Origin: Granulosicoccus sp964435305
Lineage (GTDB): Bacteria; Pseudomonadota; Gammaproteobacteria; Granulosicoccales; Granulosicoccaceae
NCBI GenBank assembly: GCA_964435305.1
Contig: CAYSZH010000012.1
Coordinates: 1 to 51,358 of the forward strand
Reading direction: 5' to 3'
DNA length: 51,358 bases
Shown here: positions 26,113-33,753 of the stretch, in pieces
How positions within the stretch are numbered: position 1 is the stretch's first letter
How the letters are laid out: every line of letters begins with the position of its first letter
The notes under the pieces: generated by a model
Seen by the model: only the letters and a program-made list of their open reading frames with translations
What the model was told of the DNA's origin: nothing
The model's database searches: none
Made by a program: the position numbers and the translations under genes

Positions 26113-27210
26113 GTGGCGCAAATTCAAATAAAAAACCTACGAAAAGACTTCGGCGATTTTAACGCCGTTAAGTCCTCCAGTTTTACCATTGAAGATGGTG
26201 AGTTTTTCATGCTTTTGGGACCTTCTGGTTGCGGGAAGACCACAACACTGCGAATGATGGCAGGGCTAGAGCTTCCGACAAGTGGTGAGATTTATATCGA
26301 TGGTGAAGAAGTCGGTATGAAACGCGCATCGGAGCGTGATATCGCGTTTGTATTTCAGATGTTTGCGCTCTATCCACACATGAACGTGCGTAAAAATATT
26401 TCGTATCCTTTGGTCAGCCAAGGTTTGCCAAGAGCTCAGGTAAAAGAGAGAGTTGCTCAAGTTGCAAAGATATTGGGTATTGAAGATTTGTTGAGCAAAC
26501 CTGTAAGAGGTCTCTCAGGCGGTGATCGTCAACGAGTTGCTCTGGGCCGTGCGATCGTACGTGAGCCAAAGGCATTTTTTATGGATGAGCCGCTGGGTGC
26601 CTTAGATGCTGAATTTCGCGAACATATGGCCGAGGAATTACGTGCTTTACACGATCGAATGGGTGCTACAACGGTGTATGTCACCCATGATCAACTGGAA
26701 GCGATGCAAATGGGCGACAAAATTGTGATTATGAATAATGGTGTCGTGGAACAGTTTGGTAAGCCGCAGGATATCTACGATTGGCCAGCAACCAAGTTCG
26801 TGGCAGCGTTTATCGGTTCGCCATCAATGAATTTTCTAGATTTTGAAGGTGAAGTGCAACATGGGACCAATGCCATCCAGCTTGGCGATAAATCAGTTGA
26901 TGTGCCGATCTTGCGCGATGCCAGCGTAGGCAGTTTGTCGCTTGGTGTACGACCTGAGCATATTCATTTGTCCGACAATGCAGCATACCGAGGGGAGGTG
27001 GTAACAACTGAATACCTTGGTACCACTCAAATTGTCACCCTAAATACATCTAATGGCGTCATTAAGGCTCGCATTCCTTCAAATGAACATATAGATATTG
27101 GTTCCTCTGTTGGCCTTGAGTTTGATTCCAGAACATTGAGTCTCTTTGAGGCGGGGTCTGGTCGGGCACTACGTTCAGAGGCGAATGAAGGAGTGTTGGG
27201 TCATGACTGA
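26113..27210 (+). CDS. ABC transporter ATP-binding protein (MalK/UgpC type), first of two
   Basis: A 365-residue ATPase. The start is the GTG at 26113 (VAQIQIKNLRKDFG); the longer form from 26086 would overlap the small membrane gene. It has Walker A GPSGCGKTTTLRMMAG, Q-loop VFQMFALYPHM, signature LSGGDRQRVALGRA, Walker B AFFMDEPLGALDAE and the switch histidine in YVTHDQLEAM. The C-terminal TOBE-type regulatory domain (about 240-360) includes LGVRPEHIHLS. All catalytic residues are present. It probably pairs with the second ATPase as a heterodimer, since both genes are adjacent and overlap by 8 bp. Confidence 0.94.
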   Translation: MAQIQIKNLRKDFGDFNAVKSSSFTIEDGEFFMLLGPSGCGKTTTLRMMAGLELPTSGEIYIDGEEVGMKRASERDIAFVFQMFALYPHMNVRKNISYPLVSQGLPRAQVKERVAQVAKILGIEDLLSKPVRGLSGGDRQRVALGRAIVREPKAFFMDEPLGALDAEFREHMAEELRALHDRMGATTVYVTHDQLEAMQMGDKIVIMNNGVVEQFGKPQDIYDWPATKFVAAFIGSPSMNFLDFEGEVQHGTNAIQLGDKSVDVPILRDASVGSLSLGVRPEHIHLSDNAAYRGEVVTTEYLGTTQIVTLNTSNGVIKARIPSNEHIDIGSSVGLEFDSRTLSLFEAGSGRALRSEANEGVLGHD

Positions 27211-28201
27211 AGTTAGTCTGCAAGGTGTGTCCAAAAATTACGGTGATACTGTTGCACTCGACAATCTATCGTTTACCGTTGCCGATGGCTCTTTTGTTGT
27301 TTTGCTCGGGCCTACAGGCGCTGGAAAGACCACGACTTTGCGCATGATATCAGGCCTGGACAAGCCTGATAGCGGGCTTATCAAGTTTGATGGGAAGGAA
27401 GTTAATAGTCAAAGCCCTGCACAGCGAAACCTTGCAATGGTGTTCCAGCAATACTCCCTTTATCCACACCTGACAGTTCGACAGAATCTCGAATTTCCAT
27501 TGAAGTCTCCATTGCTTAAAACGCCTGCTCAAGAAATCGTGAAAAAGGTTGCGTCAATTGCGGAAATGTTACAAATTTCGCATAAGTTGGATAATAAGGC
27601 AACGGAGCTTTCTGGCGGTGAAATGCAACGAGTCTCTATCGGGCGAGCGCTTGTTCGCTCACCAAATATATTTCTTATGGATGAGCCTCTGAGCTCGCTG
27701 GATGCAAAGCTAAGATCAGACCTGCGCATCGAATTAAAAAATATCCAAGCAAATTCAGGCGCTACATTATTATATGTAACGCATGATCAAATTGAGGCCA
27801 TGACTATGGCAACACATGTTGGTGTACTGGATGAAGGAAGGCTTGTTCAGTTTGGCCCGCCGCGGGACATCTATGAATATCCAGTGAGTATTTATGCTGC
27901 GAGGCGCTTGGGGCAACCGCGTATTAATATTTTGCCGGCAGATTTATTTGGTATTGCTTCACAAGGGGCTAAGTATATTGGCCTTAGGCCCGAGCAAATT
28001 GTACAAGGCCAGGGTGAAGACAGTACTGTGGTGCGTGTTGAGCACCTGGGCGATCAAACCCGACTACATCTGTCGTTTAAAAATCATGATTTGATTACTG
28101 TTGTTGATGCCCACACGACGTTAAACAGCGGTGATTCATTAAAAATCCAACCATTAAACCCATACTACTTTGATAGTGATGGAATACGTTTGACCGATTA
28201 G
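27203..28201 (+). CDS. ABC transporter ATP-binding protein (MalK/UgpC type), second of two
   Basis: A 332-residue ATPase when started at the ATG at 27203, after a GAAGGAG site; this overlaps the first ATPase gene by 8 bp. It has Walker A GPTGAGKTTTLRMISG, VFQQYSLYPHL, signature LSGGEMQRVSIGRA, Walker B IFLMDEPLSSLDAK and switch histidine YVTHDQIEAM. The TOBE domain is shorter than that of the first ATPase. Two ATPase genes rather than one are typical of glycerol-type and some polyol ABC systems, while sugar systems usually use one MalK homodimer. Confidence 0.94.
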   Translation: MTEVSLQGVSKNYGDTVALDNLSFTVADGSFVVLLGPTGAGKTTTLRMISGLDKPDSGLIKFDGKEVNSQSPAQRNLAMVFQQYSLYPHLTVRQNLEFPLKSPLLKTPAQEIVKKVASIAEMLQISHKLDNKATELSGGEMQRVSIGRALVRSPNIFLMDEPLSSLDAKLRSDLRIELKNIQANSGATLLYVTHDQIEAMTMATHVGVLDEGRLVQFGPPRDIYEYPVSIYAARRLGQPRINILPADLFGIASQGAKYIGLRPEQIVQGQGEDSTVVRVEHLGDQTRLHLSFKNHDLITVVDAHTTLNSGDSLKIQPLNPYYFDSDGIRLTD

Positions 28202-28210
28202 GAGTGTCGC

Positions 28211-29833
28211 ATGGCTCAGTTTATTAATAAGAAAGAAAACGTCGTAATCGAGGCTGTTGATGCGGCCGTTGCCACCTCTGATGGAAAACTGGCACGTTTA
28301 GATGGGTATCCACATATTCGAGTTGTGGTGCGTAATGACTGGGATAAGACTAAGGTTGCGTTGTTGTCCGGTGGTGGGTCAGGTCATGAACCAGCACACG
28401 TTGGGTTTGTTGGGGAAGGGCTGTTAACCGCGGCCGTTTGTGGTGATGTTTTTGCCTCACCAAGTGTCGACGCAGTGTTAGCGGGCATACTGGCTGTAAC
28501 CGGCCCTGCAGGTTGTCTACTCATTGTGAAAAACTACACCGGTGATCGACTCAATTTTGGACTGGCGGCTGAGCGCGCACGCGCATTTGGTTTAAACGTC
28601 GAATTGGTAATCGTGGATGACGATATCGCGCTACCGGATCTTCACCAGGCTCGTGGTGTCGCGGGCACGCTCTTTGTGCATAAAATTATCGGGCAAATGG
28701 CAGAAAAAGGTGGTGATCTGGAATCCTTGACCGTTGCAGCGAAAGATGTGATCAGTGGCATTAAAACTATTGGACTTTCACTGGATACTTGCACTGTTCC
28801 CGGTTCTCCTAAAGAAGACCGAATTCCTAGCGGTATGGCAGAACTGGGATTAGGCATTCATGGGGAAGCCGGCGTTGAACAAGTAGATTTCAGTGATGCT
28901 AAAGGTGCTGTGACAGCAATGGTAGAGAAGCTTCAAGTCGCAATAGGTGATGAGCCTCAAGTCGCTCTTATAAATAATCTTGGTGGAGCGAGCGTATTGG
29001 AAATGTCCGTTGTATTAAACGAAGTGATTAACTCCAGCATTGGTCATCAGATAAAACATGTTATTGGACCTGCTGCGATGATGACTTCATTAGACATGCA
29101 GGGTTTCTCAATTTCTTTGTATCCGGCGGATTCAAAAGAAATTGAACTGTTGTCAGCACATACGCCGCTTTCTGCCTGGCCAGGTGTATCCACTGTAAAA
29201 CCCATTACGCTTCAGTCTTTGCCTGACGGTTTGACGCCTATTACACCTCTAGCATCCGCGCATGCCGATACGCAGGCGTTTTTAGTTGATTGCTGCAATG
29301 TTTTCATTGCCGCAGAATCTGATCTTAATGCCTTAGATGCCAAATCAGGTGACGGCGATACGGGTTCAACACTTGCTGGTGCGTCTAAAGCATTAATTGA
29401 TGCTATGGATAGGTTGCCGTTAGCTGATCAAACGCAACTCTATCGTGCAATAGGTTTGGAGCTTAGCCAAACTATGGGTGGTTCGTCGGGCGTTCTCTTG
29501 GCCATATTCTTTGCTGCTGCTGGTGACGGTGCATCAAGCGGTCTACCCATGCATGAGGCCTTGAAAGCAGGCTTAACTCGAATGCAAGAAATTGGTGGAG
29601 CAGGATTAGGTGATCGAACAATGATTGATGCGTTATCGCCTGCTCTTGATGTACTTGAACAAGGGCTCGCCGGTTCAGCTAAGGCTGCTCGCAAGGGGGC
29701 GGATCACACCGCGACAATCGTTAACGCCAAAGCAGGACGTGCCGCCTATATAAACGCCAAACAGCTTGCTGGGCACAACGATCCGGGGGCTGAAGCAGTC
29801 GCTAGACTCTTCGAACATTTAGCGCAAAAGTAA
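28211..29833 (+). CDS. Dihydroxyacetone kinase-type DhaK-DhaL fusion kinase
   Basis: A 540-residue ATP-dependent kinase with a DhaK domain (about 8-330) and a DhaL domain (about 355-535). The DhaK part has GGGSGHEPAHVGFVGEGLLTAAVCGD and the histidine that binds the keto substrate covalently, H217 in GLGIHGEAG. The DhaL part has ALDAKSGDGDTGST, whose aspartates (D376, D381, D383) hold the Mg-ATP. Known members phosphorylate dihydroxyacetone, erythrulose, glyceraldehyde or related C3-C4 ketoses. As the last gene of the ABC operon (9 bp gap, GGAGTG site) it probably phosphorylates the imported sugar or its oxidised form. No dehydrogenase is in the operon. Confidence 0.93.
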   Translation: MAQFINKKENVVIEAVDAAVATSDGKLARLDGYPHIRVVVRNDWDKTKVALLSGGGSGHEPAHVGFVGEGLLTAAVCGDVFASPSVDAVLAGILAVTGPAGCLLIVKNYTGDRLNFGLAAERARAFGLNVELVIVDDDIALPDLHQARGVAGTLFVHKIIGQMAEKGGDLESLTVAAKDVISGIKTIGLSLDTCTVPGSPKEDRIPSGMAELGLGIHGEAGVEQVDFSDAKGAVTAMVEKLQVAIGDEPQVALINNLGGASVLEMSVVLNEVINSSIGHQIKHVIGPAAMMTSLDMQGFSISLYPADSKEIELLSAHTPLSAWPGVSTVKPITLQSLPDGLTPITPLASAHADTQAFLVDCCNVFIAAESDLNALDAKSGDGDTGSTLAGASKALIDAMDRLPLADQTQLYRAIGLELSQTMGGSSGVLLAIFFAAAGDGASSGLPMHEALKAGLTRMQEIGGAGLGDRTMIDALSPALDVLEQGLAGSAKAARKGADHTATIVNAKAGRAAYINAKQLAGHNDPGAEAVARLFEHLAQK

Positions 29834-29834
29834 A

Positions 29835-30290
29835 ACCAAGCATTGACAAAGTGCTCAAACGCGCGAAGGTAGCCGTGTTCAAGCTTTATCCTCCACTTGG
29901 TGTGCTCCGCGGTGATCAAATCCTCGAATTGTACGCGCTTGATCGCACCATGGCGTTGTTGATAGTCCAGCAAAAGAGCGGCAGTACGGCCCATGGCTTG
30001 CTCACCTAAGAAGACCAATCGTCTGGCGATGGTTGTTCTGGAAACACCAAAAAATCGAGCCGCATCGCGCGATGCCATTCGCTTTCATAACAGATCTCAC
30101 AGAGGATCGTTGAGTCGACGTTTCTTCTGTCGATAGCATTCAGAAAATGTGGCAGAGGAAATATAACGCCCGCAGGCTTTACACTTAAAGCATTGATTTG
30201 AGCGTCGAAAGACGTGGCCATTTTTGACCACAGCCGAGCATCCTGCGGGGCAGTTGGTGCAAAAAAGGTCCGTTCCATTTAACCTGTTGA
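29835..30290 (-). pseudogene. Decayed IS1-like / zinc-ribbon transposase remnant
   Basis: Reading the minus strand from about 30,276 gives a zinc-ribbon with cysteines CTNCPAGC and CFKCKACGRYIS plus VVKNGH between them, the N-terminal domain of IS1-type and related zinc-ribbon transposases. The frame then has two in-frame TGA stops near 30,110-30,090. It continues as MASRDAARFFGVSRTTIARR, a helix-turn-helix, and VQFEDLITAEHTK, which looks like the start of the DDE catalytic domain. Beyond EHTK the similarity stops, so most of the catalytic domain is missing. There is also no start codon in frame. The element is dead. It lies between the ABC/kinase operon and the chimera regulator and marks a past insertion. 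Confidence 0.75.
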
Positions 30291-30299
30291 ATTAGGTTG

Positions 30300-30720
30300 A
30301 GCTTTGACTATACCTAAAAAATTCATCAGTAGCGTTGTGGGCCAGTATCTGATCTTACCTATTGCATGCACAGTTTGTTGTCAGTAATTACTTTGCGCGT
30401 GCAATATGGGTAGAATGCCAATCGGCAGTTTAATTCGGTCGCCCGCCCTTCACATTGTCAGCTTATTGGCCTCAAGTTCTATACGGGCATATGATCTGTG
30501 ATAGATGTGTGGACGATGTTCGTGCGGCTACGGATGGTACCAGTGCGCAACTGTCAGCTATATTACAGCGCTTAAGCAAGGGTTGACCAAACACTCAACC
30601 GCAGTTACATATATGATTTAACTGGTTGACTTGGTCGTTAGCCAGAGCACAAGGTATCAAAAGCAGGGCTTGTACCAACTGACGGAACGCGCTGACAAGG
30701 GATAGTAAAATGAGCGGAAT
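30300..30720. other. Intergenic region upstream of LacI-LuxR chimera gene
   Basis: About 420 bp without a credible gene. The part at 30,320-30,350 may be an end of the decayed transposase element. The stretch 30,382-30,430 resembles 32,027-32,076 (see repeat entries). I looked for remains of a LacI-type HTH in all three forward frames before 30721 and found none. No clear -35/-10 pair was seen. Confidence 0.5.
30382..30430. repeat. Diverged intergenic repeat, copy A
   Basis: The segment starting CAGTAATTACTTTGCG aligns with 32027-32076, at roughly three quarters identity with a 3-base gap by eye. The shared core is GTAGAAT and GGCAGT. The two copies flank the chimera regulator gene in direct orientation. 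Their origin is unknown. Confidence 0.4.
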
Positions 30721-31878
30721 ATGTCATCAACAACGGCGGTGTTAAAAGGCCGATCAGCAGAAAGGACCCATTCATTACCGGATCAAGGTGGCTGTTGTTT
30801 CGGTTGCCAAATACGTGTTGGTATCGTGATTCGAAAATTTGCTTCGTCACATTTCGGACAGCTGCTCGATGGAACCTGCGAACAACTCATTAGCAGTGGC
30901 TATACCCCTGTTGTCCAGCCGGGGTACGGCACTTCATTCGGTGAATACAACGCGATAAATACCTTGCTCGAATGCGATTGCAAGGGAATTATTCTTAACA
31001 GTTATGCTTTGCCAGAATCAAAGTTGCATCAATTAATGACGCAGCACCGGAATATCATTTTGGTGAATCGCATTGTTGAGGAATTTGAATACCGATGTGT
31101 GTATCTCGACAATGAGTTAGGCGCGCAAATGGCGGCTCGTCACCTTATTAATAATGGTCACACTAATATCGCCATGATTACCGGTCCACGCAAAACAGCG
31201 GAAGTCGCCATTCGAACCAGAGCTTTTGAGGAAGAGTTAAATTCGCAGGGACTAACACTTGATGTAAATTTAGTGGTTGAAAGTGATTTTGCCCTAAGCG
31301 ATGGCGTCAGAAGTTTTCGAAAATTACTGAGCACTCAGCTGCCGTTCACTGCCGTATTTGCGCAAAATGATCAAATTGCTGCCGGAATTTTGGCCGTATG
31401 TGATGAGAAAGGATTACGCGTACCGGAGGACATCTCAATTGTGGGTTTTGATGATAATGATCATTTCGCAAAAAGGAGCAAGCCTGGTCTGACTACAATT
31501 CGTCAGCCAGAACCCGAGATCGGCAGAAGGTCAGCAGAATTGATGAACGAACTAATTTTAGGCACCGAACGTTCTGCGGAGCTGCCTGCGGATTACGGCA
31601 GAGTGTTGCCTGATCTCGTGGAGCGAGAAAGCGTCGCTCGGCTTGTCAAACAAGAAAACGAAAAAGATCAGGAATTAGCCAAAACCCTAACAAAAAGAGA
31701 ACTAGAGTGTTTACACTGGATCGCGGCAGGCAAAACATCCAATGAAATTGCTTTGATACTCGCCATATCCGAGTACACGGTAAACTTTCACCTGAAAAAT
31801 TCATTGTTAAAGCTTAACTCAAACAACCGTGTACAAGCTGTCGCCAAGGCGGTACGTTACAATTTGATTAATCTGTAA
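30721..31878 (+). CDS. Chimeric regulator: LacI-type ligand domain with C-terminal LuxR HTH
   Basis: A 385-residue regulator of unusual build. Residues 31-305 are a LacI/GalR-type ligand-binding domain: IRVGIVIRKFASSHFGQLLDG, VYLDNELGAQMAARHLINNGH, AMITGP, AVFAQNDQIAAGILAVCDEKGLRVPEDISIVGFDDND and LTTIRQPEPEIGRRSAELM. The expected N-terminal LacI HTH is missing; the first 30 residues are a short cysteine-containing tail (C25, C26, C29). Residues 322-383 form a LuxR-type HTH, LTKRELECLHWIAAGKTSNEI and TVNFHLKNSLLKL, closest in style to quorum-sensing LuxR proteins. It should bind DNA through the C-terminus in response to a sugar-like ligand (inference). It lies 3' of the polyol ABC operon. No second regulator is adjacent. 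Confidence 0.9.
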   Translation: MSSTTAVLKGRSAERTHSLPDQGGCCFGCQIRVGIVIRKFASSHFGQLLDGTCEQLISSGYTPVVQPGYGTSFGEYNAINTLLECDCKGIILNSYALPESKLHQLMTQHRNIILVNRIVEEFEYRCVYLDNELGAQMAARHLINNGHTNIAMITGPRKTAEVAIRTRAFEEELNSQGLTLDVNLVVESDFALSDGVRSFRKLLSTQLPFTAVFAQNDQIAAGILAVCDEKGLRVPEDISIVGFDDNDHFAKRSKPGLTTIRQPEPEIGRRSAELMNELILGTERSAELPADYGRVLPDLVERESVARLVKQENEKDQELAKTLTKRELECLHWIAAGKTSNEIALILAISEYTVNFHLKNSLLKLNSNNRVQAVAKAVRYNLINL

Positions 31879-32316
31879 GTACGCTAGATATTTAAGACAC
31901 AATCCATTCGAAACGCGGATTTGCTCGATAGTTCTCTAGCAAATCGAATAGGAACTCTGGCACATACCGACTAACGGTCATCACAATTTCGCCATCGTGA
32001 TCGCTTTAAGTTTCATATTAAGCAACCAGTAATTTCTCTGCGTGTGCGCTAATACGCGTAGAATACGAATTGGCAGTGCATCGCACCCGTTAAGTCTGAA
32101 TCAGACGGGCAGTAAATCCATGAAAATACTGGGAAGCACCTCGATGATATCCGCAAGGTGTCTGCAGATATAACCACTGCGATTGTAGAAGTTGCTTGAG
32201 CGATGGTTTGTGGCAGGCACTGACACGTCCTGCTGATCTCCCTACGCATAGTGTGTCGCAAATGTATTCGCCAGCTTACGACACTTGAGCCTTGTTCGCG
32301 TATAGAACGAGTGCGT
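31879..32316. other. Intergenic region with possible decayed coding remnants
   Basis: About 440 bp with no credible intact gene. On the minus strand a short open stretch near 31,895-31,998 (HDGEIVMTVSRYVPEFLFDLL...) looks coding-like but is preceded by stops. An overlapping 97-codon minus-strand frame at 32049-32342 matches nothing I recognise. Copy B of the diverged repeat lies at 32027-32076. Confidence 0.45.
32027..32076. repeat. Diverged intergenic repeat, copy B
   Basis: This segment (CAGTAATTTCTCTGCG onward) is the partner of 30382-30430, with the shared core GTAGAAT followed by GGCAGT. The copy is in direct orientation 1.6 kb away, on the other side of the chimera regulator gene. Identity was judged by eye only. 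Confidence 0.4.
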
Positions 32317-33702
32317 TTATAGAACGTCGCTCTTGATGACAAACATCTTTTCTCGTGTCATTTCGTGCATGGAGTACTGAATGCCCCCCATACCAATACC
32401 GGATTCATCACGCCCGCCAAATGGCATCCAGTCGACGCGAAAGGCAGTGTGATCATTGATCATCACTGCCGTGGCATTGAGTTTATTACCGGTATCAAGT
32501 GCATCAGTCAAATCATTGGTATAGACCGCTGCCTGAAAAGCGTAGGGCAGCGCATTGGCTTTTTTAATGGCTTCCGCTTTGTCAGTGTACGAATAAATGC
32601 AGACAACTGGGCCGAAAATTTCACTACTGGAAACCATGGAATCTTGGTCTGGATCAAGTAATACCGTCGGTGCGTAGCACGTTTCGGAAAGCTTCTCACC
32701 ACCACACAAAATCTCGGTACCACCTTGTTTGGCTTCTTGCACCCATTGGTCTACTCGGTCCACCTCGCGAGGTAGAATCAGTGGACCAACCTCGGTGTCA
32801 ACGCTCATTGGGTCGCCAACAACGAGGTTTTTGGCAAGTTCGGCAAGCCTTGTTGCATATTCGCGGCTTTGATTCGCCGGTACGAATATGCGTTGTACAG
32901 AAACACAGACTTGTCCAGCATGATAGAAGCCGCCCTTCAAGACGCTGGGGAGCACAGCTTCGATATCAGCCGACTGATCGATAATGACCGGCGCCGCTCC
33001 CCCGTGCTCAAGCGCACAACGCGTACCTGGTGCCAGCTTTGATCGTAGCATCCAGCCAATTTTTGCAGAGCCAATGAAAGATAAAAAATTAACTCGACTG
33101 TCGCTGACCAGTTTTTCTGCATCCTCGTTTTCAAGCACAAGAACTTGACACCAACTAGCGGGTAATCCGGCTTCTTGTAATATTTCAGCAAAACGAATGC
33201 ATGATAAAGGTGTGGTCATAGCGGGTTTTACAATCACGGGTGCGCCTACAGCAATTGCTGGAATTGTCTGGTGCACGATCAGGTTTAACGGGTGATTGAA
33301 TGCGCTGATGGAGGTCACGACACCAATTGGCTCTCTTTGTGTGAATGCTAGTCGATTGGCAGACGATGGCGTATGCCCCATGGGAATCTGTTCGCCTTTG
33401 TTCTGTGGAATGTGTTCAAGTGCCAATTTGACTCCATTAATGGCTCTATGCACTTCCACCTTTGAATCGACATAGGGTTTTCCGCCTTCTTTAACGGCAA
33501 GCTCAGTCAATTCAGTGACCTGAGCCTCCATGATCGTCACTACACGCTCAAGTATCTCCATTCGCTGATAAGTGGGTAGCCACTTTTGCCGATCTGTAAA
33601 CAATTCGTGGGCAACCGCAAGTGCGTTTTCCACATCGATTGCAGAATTAAGCGCTATGTCTTTGACGACGGAACCGTCGTAGGGGTTTTTAACTGCGAGC
33701 AT
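32317..33702 (-). CDS. Aldehyde dehydrogenase family protein
   Basis: A 461-residue NAD(P)-dependent aldehyde dehydrogenase. Visible are oxyanion asparagine N136 in SAFNHPLN, cofactor lysine K159 in VIVKPAM, general base E232 in CALEHGGAAPVI, and nucleophile C266 in HAGQVCVSVQRIF. The C-terminal EIFGPVVCIYSY is also typical. The N-terminal region is about 20 residues shorter than usual but functional residues are intact. It resembles the lactaldehyde/phosphonoacetaldehyde/glyceraldehyde-3-phosphate group. It lies about 50 bp after the ThDP enzyme gene and could oxidise the aldehyde that enzyme releases (inference). Confidence 0.93.
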   Translation of the reverse strand: MLAVKNPYDGSVVKDIALNSAIDVENALAVAHELFTDRQKWLPTYQRMEILERVVTIMEAQVTELTELAVKEGGKPYVDSKVEVHRAINGVKLALEHIPQNKGEQIPMGHTPSSANRLAFTQREPIGVVTSISAFNHPLNLIVHQTIPAIAVGAPVIVKPAMTTPLSCIRFAEILQEAGLPASWCQVLVLENEDAEKLVSDSRVNFLSFIGSAKIGWMLRSKLAPGTRCALEHGGAAPVIIDQSADIEAVLPSVLKGGFYHAGQVCVSVQRIFVPANQSREYATRLAELAKNLVVGDPMSVDTEVGPLILPREVDRVDQWVQEAKQGGTEILCGGEKLSETCYAPTVLLDPDQDSMVSSSEIFGPVVCIYSYTDKAEAIKKANALPYAFQAAVYTNDLTDALDTGNKLNATAVMINDHTAFRVDWMPFGGRDESGIGMGGIQYSMHEMTREKMFVIKSDVL

Positions 33703-33753
33703 GACTGATCAGTTTCTGATGGTTAAAATTCAACTAGTAATATTGTCACCTTG

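Noticed and set aside
30610..30720. Possible remains of a LacI HTH upstream of the chimera regulator
   Set aside because: All three forward frames contain stops and none shows the TIxDVAxxAGVSxxTVSRVLN pattern; the short similarity in one frame was too weak.
32049..32342. 97-codon minus-strand reading frame between the chimera regulator and the aldehyde dehydrogenase
   Set aside because: It overlaps the aldehyde dehydrogenase end, has no ribosome site and matches nothing; treated as part of decayed intergenic sequence.
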